A DNA stretch of 49,418 nucleotides from Clostridium vitabionis. Its GTDB lineage: Bacteria > Bacillota > Clostridia > Lachnospirales > Lachnospiraceae. Made by a program: the position numbers and the translations under genes. Positions 23,617 through 31,454 of this stretch are shown piece by piece; positions within the stretch are counted from its first letter, which is position 1; each line of letters begins with the position of its first letter. Location of the stretch: contig NZ_JADKQA010000006.1 in assembly GCF_015351765.1 (NCBI RefSeq), positions 1 through 49,418 on the forward strand, in the 5' to 3' direction. The notes below the pieces were generated by a model. That model searched no databases. It was not told the DNA's origin and saw only the letters and a program-made list of their open reading frames with translations.

Positions 23617-25599
23617 ATGAAGGAAATTGATAAGCTGACGGTCAACGCAATCCGTGTGATTTCCGCGGACGCCATTCAGAAGGCCAAATCCGGCCACCCG
23701 GGGTTCCCCCTGGGTACCGCGGCGATCGGCTATGAGCTCTTTGCCCGTCACATGAACCATAATCCGGCGGATCCGTCGTGGCCGAACCGGGACCGCTTCG
23801 TCCTTTCCGGCGGACACGGCTCCATGCTGCTCTATTCGCTGCTCCATTTCTTCGGCTACGGCCTCACCATGGACGACATCAAGCAGTTCCGCCAGTGGGG
23901 CTCCCTGACCCCGGGCCATCCGGAGTACGGGCACACCGTGGGCGTTGAGGCGACGACAGGGCCGCTGGGCACCGGCATGGCGGACGCGGTCGGCATGGCG
24001 CTCGCCGAGGAGCACCTCGCGAGCGTGTTCAACAAGGAGAATTTCCCGGTCGTTGACCACTATACCTATGTTCTGGGCGGCGACGGCTGCATGATGGAGG
24101 GCATCAGCTCGGAGGCATTTTCCTTCGCTGGCAGCATGGGCCTCTCCAAGCTGATCGTCCTCTATGATTCAAATAAGATTTCCATTGAGGGCAATACGGA
24201 TATCACCTTCACGGAAAATGTTGAGGAGCGCATGCGCGCGTTCGGTTTCCAGACGCTGACCGTCGAGGACGGCAATGACTGCGACGCTATCGGGCGTGCG
24301 ATCGAGGAGGCGAAGGCCGACACGGAGCACCCGTCCTTCATCACGGTGAAGACGGTCATCGGCTACGGCTGCCCGGCAAAGCAGGGCAAGGCCAGCGCGC
24401 ACGGCGAGCCGCTCGGCGAGGAGAATGTGAAGGCGCTGCGCGAGAACCTCGGCTGGCCGGTGGACGAGCCGTTTACGGTGCCGCAGGAGGTTTACGATAA
24501 CTGCGCGGAGCTGGCGAAGGCCGGCGAGGAGACGGAGGCAGCCTGGAATGTGATGTTCGCCGCCTACTGCGAGCAGTACCCGGAGATGGCAAAGCTCTGG
24601 GATACGTATTTCTCCGGCAGGACGGACGGGAAGATCTTCGAGGACCCGGAGTACTGGACGGTTCCGGAGAAGGCGGAGGCGACCCGCGCGAGCAGCGGCC
24701 GGACGCTCAATTATCTCGCGGCAAAGGTTCCGAACATGATCGGCGGTTCCGCGGACCTCGGCCCGTCGAACAAGACCGAGATCAAGGGCGTGCCCTTCTT
24801 CTCGAAAGAGGCGAGAAATGGCCGGAATATCCACTTCGGTGTCCGTGAGCAGGCCATGAGCGCGATCACGAACGGCATCGCCCTGCACGGCGGTCTCCGC
24901 CCGTATGAGGCGACCTTCTTCGTGTTCAGCGACTACTGCAAGCCGCTGGTCCGCCTGGCGGCGCTGATGAAGCTTCCGGTGACCTATGTATTCACGCACG
25001 ACAGCATCGGCGTCGGCGAGGACGGTCCGACCCACGAGCCGATCGAGCAGCTGGCCATGCTGCGGGCGGTTCCGAATCTCCATGTCTTCCGGCCGTGTGA
25101 CGCGACGGAGACAGAGGCGGCGTGGATGAGCGCCATGACGTCGGAGAAGACGCCGACCGCGCTCGTGCTCTCCCGCCAGGGGCTTCCGCAGCTGCCGGGA
25201 AGCAGCCGGGATGCCCTGAAGGGCGGCTATGTCATCGACGACTGCGAGGGCACGCCGGACGCGATCCTGATTGCTACCGGTTCTGAGGTACACACCGCGG
25301 TGGAGGCGAAGAAGCTTCTCACGGCGGAGGGGAAGAAGATCCGCGTGGTTTCCCTGCCCTGCCAGGAGCTCTTCGACCGGCAGCCGGTGGAGTACCGGGA
25401 GAAGGTGCTTCCGTCCGCTGTCCGCCGCAGGGTGGCGGTTGAGGCGCTGTCCGGCTTCGGCTGGGAAAAATATGTGGGCCTTGACGGCAAATGCGTCTGC
25501 ATGACCGGCTTCGGCGCGAGCGCCCCGGGCGGGGAGCTGTTCGAGCGGTTCGGCTTCACCGCGGAGCATGTGGCGGAGACCGTGAAGTCGCTGTTCTGA
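23617..25599 (+). CDS. tkt: transketolase
   Basis: A 660-residue thiamine-diphosphate enzyme of the pentose phosphate pathway, exchanging two-carbon ketol units between sugar phosphates. The TPP motif GDGCMMEGISSEAFSFAGSM with downstream DSNKISIEG, the N-terminal SGHPG, and the C-terminal HDSIGVGEDGPTHEP and LSRQGLP segments are all present. Length is normal. The ATG at 23617 follows CAGGAGGAC; the earlier in-frame ATG at 23587 has no site. Followed by a 160-bp GC-rich gap and glucokinase. Confidence 0.96.
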   Translation: MKEIDKLTVNAIRVISADAIQKAKSGHPGFPLGTAAIGYELFARHMNHNPADPSWPNRDRFVLSGGHGSMLLYSLLHFFGYGLTMDDIKQFRQWGSLTPGHPEYGHTVGVEATTGPLGTGMADAVGMALAEEHLASVFNKENFPVVDHYTYVLGGDGCMMEGISSEAFSFAGSMGLSKLIVLYDSNKISIEGNTDITFTENVEERMRAFGFQTLTVEDGNDCDAIGRAIEEAKADTEHPSFITVKTVIGYGCPAKQGKASAHGEPLGEENVKALRENLGWPVDEPFTVPQEVYDNCAELAKAGEETEAAWNVMFAAYCEQYPEMAKLWDTYFSGRTDGKIFEDPEYWTVPEKAEATRASSGRTLNYLAAKVPNMIGGSADLGPSNKTEIKGVPFFSKEARNGRNIHFGVREQAMSAITNGIALHGGLRPYEATFFVFSDYCKPLVRLAALMKLPVTYVFTHDSIGVGEDGPTHEPIEQLAMLRAVPNLHVFRPCDATETEAAWMSAMTSEKTPTALVLSRQGLPQLPGSSRDALKGGYVIDDCEGTPDAILIATGSEVHTAVEAKKLLTAEGKKIRVVSLPCQELFDRQPVEYREKVLPSAVRRRVAVEALSGFGWEKYVGLDGKCVCMTGFGASAPGGELFERFGFTAEHVAETVKSLF

Positions 25600-25760
25600 G
25601 GCTGATCGGGGAGCCAGTTGGGTTTCCGAGCGGAACTGCCGTCCGGGCGCCTGCCGGGTTCCGGCATGGGGGAAGCCCCAGATGGATTCCGGCAGTCGCC
25701 TGCCGGGGGGCTGGGTGATGAGGCGCAGCCGGAACCCTGCGGGAGATAGAGGAGAAGGAT

Positions 25761-26726
25761 ATGAATGAGCGGATTTTTGGCGTGGATGTCGGCGGGACGA
25801 CCGTGAAGATCGGCCTTTTTGACCGGGAGGGCACGCTTCTTCGCAAGTGGGAGATCCCGACGAGGCGGGAGGATGAGGGGAAGAACATCCTTCCGGATAC
25901 GGCGGCGTCCATCCTTCAGGAGATGAAGGAACAAAACATCCTCCCGGAAAATGTCCTCGGCGTTGGCCTCGGGGTTCCGGGACCGGTGCTGCCGGACGGC
26001 ACGGTGGAGCGGTGCGTGAACCTCGGCTGGAAGGAGACGGTGGATCTGGATGACACGCTGGGGAAGCTCCTCGGCGGGATCCCGGTCACGGCGGGCAACG
26101 ACGCCAATGTGGCGGCGCTCGGCGAGGTCTGGAAGGGCGCCGGGGTCGGCAGGAGCAGCGCGGTCATGGTGACGCTCGGAACCGGCGTTGGCGGCGGCAT
26201 CGTCATTAACGGCGAGATCATCTGCGGCGCCCACGGCATGGGCGGCGAGATCGGCCACATGCATATCCGGGATGATGACCTGGATGTCTGCAACTGCGGC
26301 GGCCAGGGCTGTGTCGAGCAGTCCGCGTCGGCGACCGGCCTGGTCCGGGAGGCGAAGCGGGTTCTTGCGGCGAATCCGGACACGGAATCTTCCATGCGCA
26401 AGTCCGGCGACGCGCTGGACAGCCGCCGGATCATCGACTGCGCGAAGGACGGCGATGCGCTCGCAAGCCAGGCGGTGGATACGATGGCGAACTACCTCGG
26501 CCGGGCGCTCGCGAACATCGCGATGGTCGTCGACCCCGAGGCATTTATCATCGGCGGCGGGGTATCGCGGGCAGGGGCATTTCTCACCGATATCGTGACC
26601 CGGTACTACCACCGGTACTCTCCGCTCTCGAAGAAGAAATCTTACATTGTCCTGGCGTCCCTCGGCAATGATGCCGGGATGTACGGCGCGGCGAAGCTGG
26701 TGCTGAACCGGTTCGGAAAGAGCTGA
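25761..26726 (+). CDS. glcK: ROK-family glucokinase
   Basis: A 321-residue cytoplasmic sugar kinase that phosphorylates glucose with ATP. The N-terminal phosphate loop GVDVGGTTVKIGL, the catalytic segment AGNDANVAALGE, the TLGTGVGGGI loop, and the ROK zinc motif CNCGGQGCVEQ preceded by EIGHMHI are intact. No helix-turn-helix is present, so it is an enzyme rather than a repressor. It follows transketolase and precedes ppaC by 23 bp, probably one transcript for central carbon and phosphate metabolism. Confidence 0.94.
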   Translation: MNERIFGVDVGGTTVKIGLFDREGTLLRKWEIPTRREDEGKNILPDTAASILQEMKEQNILPENVLGVGLGVPGPVLPDGTVERCVNLGWKETVDLDDTLGKLLGGIPVTAGNDANVAALGEVWKGAGVGRSSAVMVTLGTGVGGGIVINGEIICGAHGMGGEIGHMHIRDDDLDVCNCGGQGCVEQSASATGLVREAKRVLAANPDTESSMRKSGDALDSRRIIDCAKDGDALASQAVDTMANYLGRALANIAMVVDPEAFIIGGGVSRAGAFLTDIVTRYYHRYSPLSKKKSYIVLASLGNDAGMYGAAKLVLNRFGKS

Positions 26727-26749
26727 GCACCCCCGCAGGGAGGAAATGC

Positions 26750-28399
26750 ATGGAAAAAGTGAAGAAGACGACCGTCATCGGCCACCGGAACCCGGATACG
26801 GATTCCATCTGCTCGGCGATCGCCTATGCGGAGTTTAAGACGAAGACCGTGCCCGGCGAGCGGTTCATCGCGGCGCGGGCAGGCAACCTGAACCCGGAGA
26901 CCCGGTTTGTGCTCGACCATTTCCAGGTGAAGCCGCCGGAGCTTGTCACCAACGTGAAGACCCAGATCCGGGATATCGAATACCGGGAGACCAGGGGCGT
27001 CGACCGGAACATTTCCCTGAAGAAGGCATGGACGATCATGCAGGAGGATAACGTGGTCACGCTGCCGGCGGTGACGGCGGATAATGAGCTCGAGGGCCTG
27101 ATCACGGTCGGCGACATCACCAGGTCCTACATGAACGTATACGACAGCGCGATCATGTCCAAGGCGAAGACCCAGTATTCCAACATCATCGAGACGCTCG
27201 AGGGATCGATGCTTGTCGGCAGCCCGGAGGCGTACTTTGACCACGGCAAGGTGCTGGTCGCCGCGGCGAATCCGGACATCATGGAGTATTATATCGAGAA
27301 GGGCGATCTCGTCATTCTCGGCAACCGCTATGAGTCGCAGATCTGCGCGATTGAGATGGAGGCCGCCTGCATCATCGTCTGCGAGGGCGCCGGCGTGTCG
27401 CTGACCATCAAGAAGCTGGCGCAGGAGCACGGGACGAGCGTCATCACGACGCCGTACGACACCTACACGGCAGCCCGCCTGATCAACCAGAGTATGCCGA
27501 TCAGCTATTTCATGCGGACGGAGAACCTGATCACCTTCGATATCGACGACTATATCGACGACATCCGGGATGTCATGGCCAGCCGCCGGTTCCGGGATTT
27601 CCCGGTGCTGGACAAGGACGGCCGCTACGTCGGCATGCTTTCCCGCCGGAACCTCCTGGGCGCCCGCGGGAAAAATGTCATTCTCGTGGACCACAACGAG
27701 CGGACGCAGGCGGTCGAAGGCATAGAGAACGCGAATATCCTGGAGATCATCGACCACCACCGCCTGGGTACGATCGAGACACTGGCGCCGGTGATGTTCC
27801 GGAACCAGCCGGTCGGCTGCACGGCGACGATCCTCTACCAGATCTATACCGAGCGCGGCGTCGAGATCAGCAGGAAGACGGCAGGCCTCCTGCTCTCCGC
27901 GATCCTCTCGGATACGCTGCTCTTCCGCTCGCCGACCTGCACGCCGGCGGACACGGCGGCGGCGAAGGCGCTGTCGGAGATCTGCGGCGAGGACCCGAAG
28001 GAGCTCGCGATGGCGATGTTCTCCGCGGGGAGCGAGCTCAAGGGCAAGACCGACGAGCAGATCATGCACCAGGATTACAAGCGCTTCACCGCGGGCAAGG
28101 TCAATTTCAGCGTCGGCCAGATCACTTCCCTCAACGCGAAGGAGCTGGGCGAGCTCAAAAAGCGGATGCCCGCCTATATGGAGGGCGCGATGGCCGGCGA
28201 GCAGGTGGACATGATGTTCCTCATGCTGACCAACATCCTGACGCAGTCCACGACCCTGCTCTATGTGGGGAAGGACGCCGGGAACATTGTGTCCATGGCG
28301 TTCCACACACAGTCGGAAAATGGCGTCGCCGAGCTTCCGGGCGTGGTGTCCCGGAAAAAGCAGATGGTGCCGCTGCTTATCTCGGCGATGAGCCAGTAA
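26750..28399 (+). CDS. ppaC: manganese-dependent inorganic pyrophosphatase with CBS-DRTGG regulatory insert
   Basis: A 549-residue family II pyrophosphatase (DHH superfamily), hydrolysing PPi. GHRNPDTDS at the N-terminus and VDHNER and DHHRLG in the C-terminal part give the metal ligands; a first CBS motif (TLPAVTADNELEGLITVGDI), a DRTGG-type domain (about 105-250) and a second CBS motif (FPVLDKDGRYVGMLSRRNL) form the nucleotide-sensing insert found in clostridial enzymes, where AMP inhibits and ATP/diadenosine compounds activate. It ends inside the hairpin element at 28393-28450. Confidence 0.94.
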   Translation: MEKVKKTTVIGHRNPDTDSICSAIAYAEFKTKTVPGERFIAARAGNLNPETRFVLDHFQVKPPELVTNVKTQIRDIEYRETRGVDRNISLKKAWTIMQEDNVVTLPAVTADNELEGLITVGDITRSYMNVYDSAIMSKAKTQYSNIIETLEGSMLVGSPEAYFDHGKVLVAAANPDIMEYYIEKGDLVILGNRYESQICAIEMEAACIIVCEGAGVSLTIKKLAQEHGTSVITTPYDTYTAARLINQSMPISYFMRTENLITFDIDDYIDDIRDVMASRRFRDFPVLDKDGRYVGMLSRRNLLGARGKNVILVDHNERTQAVEGIENANILEIIDHHRLGTIETLAPVMFRNQPVGCTATILYQIYTERGVEISRKTAGLLLSAILSDTLLFRSPTCTPADTAAAKALSEICGEDPKELAMAMFSAGSELKGKTDEQIMHQDYKRFTAGKVNFSVGQITSLNAKELGELKKRMPAYMEGAMAGEQVDMMFLMLTNILTQSTTLLYVGKDAGNIVSMAFHTQSENGVAELPGVVSRKKQMVPLLISAMSQ

Positions 28400-28450
28400 C
28401 TTTTGAAAAATGTCACTGTTCAGCACATGCGGGGGCTGAACGGTTACTGG
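28393..28450. repeat. short nested palindrome covering the ppaC stop codon
   Basis: Outer arms CCAGTAAC (28393-28400) and GTTACTGG (28443-28450) enclose a second stem CTGTTCAGC / GCTGAACGG. The GTAAC and TGTTCAGC words recur at the ends of the larger element at 32918-33076, so this may be a reduced member of the same family. The TAA stop of ppaC lies in the left arm. It may act as a terminator or 3' stabiliser between ppaC and the HicB gene. Confidence 0.6.
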
Positions 28451-28474
28451 AAATTGGGAAAGGAGCCTGATTTT

Positions 28475-28756
28475 ATGACTTTTGTATATCCGGCAGTATT
28501 TACCCCGGCCACCAAGGACGGGAAGGAAGGATTCGAGGGATATTTCCCGGATCTGGAGATTGCCTCCCTCTGGGGGCAGGATCTTGAGGACGCGGTGGAC
28601 AATGCCCGCTTTGCCGCGGAGGGCTGGATTGAGGATGAACTCCGCGTCCACAACGGTGTTCCGGACGTGACCCACGAGGAAGACATTGAAGTTCCGGAAA
28701 ATGGCGTTGTGCGCAAGGTCATGGTGCACGTCCACATGCTTCCGGACAGCGACTGA
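28475..28756 (+). CDS. HicB-family protein (orphan antitoxin-like)
   Basis: A 93-residue protein with the HicB partial RNase H-like fold: YPAVFTPATKDGKEGFEGYFPDL, then the helix DLEDAVDNARFAAEGWIEDEL. HicB proteins neutralise HicA RNases, but no HicA (a 60-residue double-stranded RNA-binding toxin) is found on either side. It may be a chromosomal orphan with a regulatory role. There is no DNA-binding domain in the short C-terminus (KVMVHVHMLP). The ATG at 28475 follows AAAGGAG; the earlier in-frame start would lie inside the palindrome. Confidence 0.78.
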   Translation: MTFVYPAVFTPATKDGKEGFEGYFPDLEIASLWGQDLEDAVDNARFAAEGWIEDELRVHNGVPDVTHEEDIEVPENGVVRKVMVHVHMLPDSD

Positions 28757-28770
28757 CGGCTGGGCACTTT

Positions 28771-29664
28771 ATGGCAAAGGTAAGTTGGAAACCCGGCAAT
28801 ATGCTTTATCCCGTCCCGGCGGTCCTCGTCAGCACGGCGGACCGTGGCGGCCGCGACAACCTGTTTACCGTGGCGTGGACCGGGACGGTCTGCACGAACC
28901 CGCCGATGCTCTCGATCTCCGTCCGCCCGGAGCGCTTCTCCTACCGGATGCTTGAGGACAGCGGCGAGTTTGTCGTGAACCTCACGACGGAGGCGATGGC
29001 GCGGGCAGTGGATTTCTGCGGCGTCCGCTCCGGCAGGGACATGGACAAGTGGAAGGCGTCGGGCTTAACCCGGGAGAAATCCGCGAAGGTCATCGCCCCG
29101 CGCGTCCTGGAGAGCCCGGTCAATATCGAGTGCCGGGTGGTTCGGAAGGAGGCGCTCGGTTCCCACGACCTGTTTCTCGCGGAAGTCCTCGCCGTGGATG
29201 TGGAGGAGAAGCTCCTCGACGATAAGGGCAGGTTATGCCTCGACCGGGCAAAACCGGTCGTCTATTCCCACGGGGAATATTACGGGCTGGGAGAGCTGCT
29301 GGGAACCTTCGGATACAGCGTGAGGAAGCCGGGCGGCGCCGGGAAGCAGGCCGGGACAGGGAAAACGGCTGCCGGCGCCGGGAAAAGAGCCGGTGCCGGA
29401 AAAGCGGCGGCCGCCGGGCAGACGGCCGGCGGAATAAGGAAGGACAGCGGAAAGAGGACAGGCTATGCGGGACATCAAGCGGAAAAATGTGACCCTGATC
29501 GGCATGCCGTCGGCAGGCAAGAGCACCGTCGGGGTGCTTCTGGCGAAGCGGCTCGGGTATCAGTTCATCGACGTCGATCTGGTGATCCAGGAAAAGACCG
29601 GAAAGCTCCTCAAGGAGATCATCGAGGAAAAGGGGCTGGACGGGTTTCTCGCCGTCGAAAATGA
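28771..29664 (+). CDS. flavin reductase-family protein with low-complexity tail overlapping aroK
   Basis: Residues 1-186 form an FMN-binding split-barrel flavin reductase-like protein (PVPAVLVSTAD, NLFTVAWTGTVCTNPPMLSIS, EFVVNLTT, FLAEVLAVDV, YGLGELLGTFGYSV). Members bind FMN and reduce flavin or act as FMN-dependent oxidoreductases. Family proteins stop at about 185-190 residues. Here the frame continues through an Ala/Gly/Lys/Thr-rich repeat tract (187-230), then 66 further codons that lie out of frame inside the next gene, for a 200-bp overlap. The native stop seems lost through expansion of the GC-rich tract. Whether the tail is made is unknown. Confidence 0.85.
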   Translation: MAKVSWKPGNMLYPVPAVLVSTADRGGRDNLFTVAWTGTVCTNPPMLSISVRPERFSYRMLEDSGEFVVNLTTEAMARAVDFCGVRSGRDMDKWKASGLTREKSAKVIAPRVLESPVNIECRVVRKEALGSHDLFLAEVLAVDVEEKLLDDKGRLCLDRAKPVVYSHGEYYGLGELLGTFGYSVRKPGGAGKQAGTGKTAAGAGKRAGAGKAAAAGQTAGGIRKDSGKRTGYAGHQAEKCDPDRHAVGRQEHRRGASGEAARVSVHRRRSGDPGKDRKAPQGDHRGKGAGRVSRRRK

Positions 29665-30028
29665 GATCAATGCCGGGATCCGGGCGGACAACGCCGTGAT
29701 CTGCCCCGGCGGGAGCGTCATCTACGGCAGGGAAGCCATGGAGAACCTGCAGGAGCTCGGCATCGTCATTTTCCTGAAGATCAGCCTTCCGGAGCTGGAG
29801 AGGCGGATCGGCGATGTGAAGGATCGGGGGGTGGCCCTGAAAAATGGCATGACGCTCGCGGATCTCATGGAGGAGAGGCGGCCCTACTTTGAGAAATACG
29901 CGGACTACACGATCGACGAGGAGGGGAAAAGCCTCGGGCAGGTCGTGGATGAGCTGAGGAACTACCTGGAGAGCCGGGGGTACTCACTCAGGAAGAAGAA
30001 AGACGGCCACCGGCCGGCTGGGGTGTAA
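29465..30028 (+). CDS. aroK: shikimate kinase-like protein
   Basis: A 187-residue P-loop kinase with Walker A GMPSAGKST near residue 13 and FIDVDLVIQEKTG (the DxD of shikimate kinases). Family members phosphorylate shikimate in aromatic amino acid synthesis. Two shikimate-contacting features are not canonical: the usual F-R-x-x-E is FLAVENE, and the GGG loop is CPGGSVIY. The lid Arg in GVALKNGMTLADL is also unusual. It may be a variant shikimate kinase or act on another small substrate. The ATG at 29465 follows GGACAGGCT only weakly; the start lies inside the flavin reductase frame. Confidence 0.75.
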   Translation: MRDIKRKNVTLIGMPSAGKSTVGVLLAKRLGYQFIDVDLVIQEKTGKLLKEIIEEKGLDGFLAVENEINAGIRADNAVICPGGSVIYGREAMENLQELGIVIFLKISLPELERRIGDVKDRGVALKNGMTLADLMEERRPYFEKYADYTIDEEGKSLGQVVDELRNYLESRGYSLRKKKDGHRPAGV

Positions 30029-30046
30029 ACCAGGGGGAACAGGGCT

Positions 30047-31327
30047 ATGGCTTATGGCGGAAAATTTACCCGAACACAGCGATATCTGCTTCTGGGCGCA
30101 ATTCCGCTATATTTTATTGCCATCGCCTTTATCCTGCAGCGCCCGGCCGCCATCGCGTGGGGCTTAAAGGAGATCGTCGTCGAGCCGGACTTCCTGATCA
30201 CGGACTACATGGCGGTCGGCGGCATCGGCGCGGCTTTTGCCAACGCGGCGATCCTGATGGCGGCGAGCATTTTCTTCTGCTACCGTCTGGGGCTGACGGA
30301 GGACGGGCATACGATCGCGGCGTCCTGCCTGATGTTCGGATTTTCCCTTTTTGGCAAGAATATCGTGAATATTTGGTCAATTATCCTGGGCGTCTGGCTC
30401 TACTCCCGCTACCATAAGACGCACTTTTCGCGCTATGTGTACATTGCCCTCTACGCGACCAGCCTCTCGCCGATCATCACCCAGCTGCTCTACATTATCC
30501 ACCTTCCGGCGCTTGTCCGGATCCCGCTGTCGCTGGCGGTGGGCGTGATCATCGGCTTCATGATGCCGCCGATGGCGACGCACGTCCACTACGCCCATCA
30601 GGGCTATTCCCTCTATAACGTGGGATTTGCGGCGGGCATCGTCGCGACGGTCATCGTGTCGGTGATGAAGTCCTTCGGCTACGAGACAAAATCCCGGCTG
30701 ATCTGGTCAACGGGCAATAACCGGGTGATGCTGGTCATCCTGATGACGCTCTTTTTCGGGATGATCGTCATTGCCCTCGGGGTCGGCGGCCGGCAAGCCT
30801 TCGAGAAGTACCGGGAGATCCTCAAAACCTCCGGCGGGGGCGGGATCGACTACCTGAAAACCCAGGGCGGCTGTCCCGTGATGCTGAATATGGGGGTAAA
30901 TGGCATATTTTCCACCCTGTTTATTCTGGCGATCGGCGGCGACCTGAACGGCCCAACGATCGGCGGGATCTTCACGGTGGTCGGCTTTTCGGCGACGGGC
31001 AAGCATATCCGCAACATCTGGCCGATCATGCTCGGGGTCTGCCTCGCTTCGGTCACCGGCTTCTGGAAAATCAATTCGCCGAGCGCCTGCCTGGCGCTCC
31101 TGTTCTCCACGACGCTGGCGCCGATCGCCGGGGATTTCGGTATTCTCCCGGGCATCCTCGCGGGCTTTCTCCATGCCTGCACGGTGATGCAGATCGGCGC
31201 CCTGTACGACGGCATGAACCTCTACAACAACGGTTTTGCCGGCGGTATCGTCGCGATCTTTCTCGTCCCGGTCATCCAGTCGATCCGGGACCGCAGGGCG
31301 AGGGCAAAGGGGAGCATCTCGCTGTGA
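30047..31327 (+). CDS. DUF1576-family multipass membrane protein
   Basis: A 426-residue integral membrane protein with about ten to twelve hydrophobic spans. It shows an internal duplication: the halves begin near GGIGAAFANAAILM and GVNGIFSTLFILAI, each followed by a SFSLFGKNIVNIW / GFSATGKHIRNIWPIMLG motif and ALYDGMNLYNNGFAGGIVA / AHQGYSLYNVGFAAGIVA. This is typical of DUF1576, a Firmicutes family of unknown, probably transport, function. It starts 18 bp after the aroK-like gene with GGGGAAC as a weak ribosome site, so the two may be co-transcribed. Confidence 0.82.
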   Translation: MAYGGKFTRTQRYLLLGAIPLYFIAIAFILQRPAAIAWGLKEIVVEPDFLITDYMAVGGIGAAFANAAILMAASIFFCYRLGLTEDGHTIAASCLMFGFSLFGKNIVNIWSIILGVWLYSRYHKTHFSRYVYIALYATSLSPIITQLLYIIHLPALVRIPLSLAVGVIIGFMMPPMATHVHYAHQGYSLYNVGFAAGIVATVIVSVMKSFGYETKSRLIWSTGNNRVMLVILMTLFFGMIVIALGVGGRQAFEKYREILKTSGGGGIDYLKTQGGCPVMLNMGVNGIFSTLFILAIGGDLNGPTIGGIFTVVGFSATGKHIRNIWPIMLGVCLASVTGFWKINSPSACLALLFSTTLAPIAGDFGILPGILAGFLHACTVMQIGALYDGMNLYNNGFAGGIVAIFLVPVIQSIRDRRARAKGSISL

Positions 31328-31388
31328 TTTATGGGGGTATCTCACGGTGATCCGGGGGAACATCTCGCGGGGATCCGGGGATAAATTT

Positions 31389-31413
31389 GCGGCGCCGGCA
31401 GCTCCGGCGCCGC
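31389..31413 (+). terminator. perfect GC-rich hairpin after the DUF1576 gene
   Basis: Arms GCGGCGCCGG and CCGGCGCCGC around a 5-nt CAGCT loop, 60 bp after the stop codon and 40 bp before the NCS2 start. There is no T-run, but stability is high; likely a terminator or mRNA 3' end barrier. Confidence 0.6.
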
Positions 31414-31454
31414 ATCATGTTTGATACTTATTGGAAAAGGAATGGTAAGGTTTT

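Noticed and set aside
28403-28474. 24-residue N-terminal extension of the HicB-like gene
   Set aside because: The extension would be translated from inside the palindrome with no ribosome site; AAAGGAG before 28475 fixes the start.
26642-28735. 697-codon minus-strand frame opposite ppaC
   Set aside because: Antisense shadow of an unmistakable pyrophosphatase gene.
31328-31454. purine riboswitch upstream of the NCS2 permease
   Set aside because: No purine aptamer pattern; the leader holds only a GC-rich perfect hairpin.
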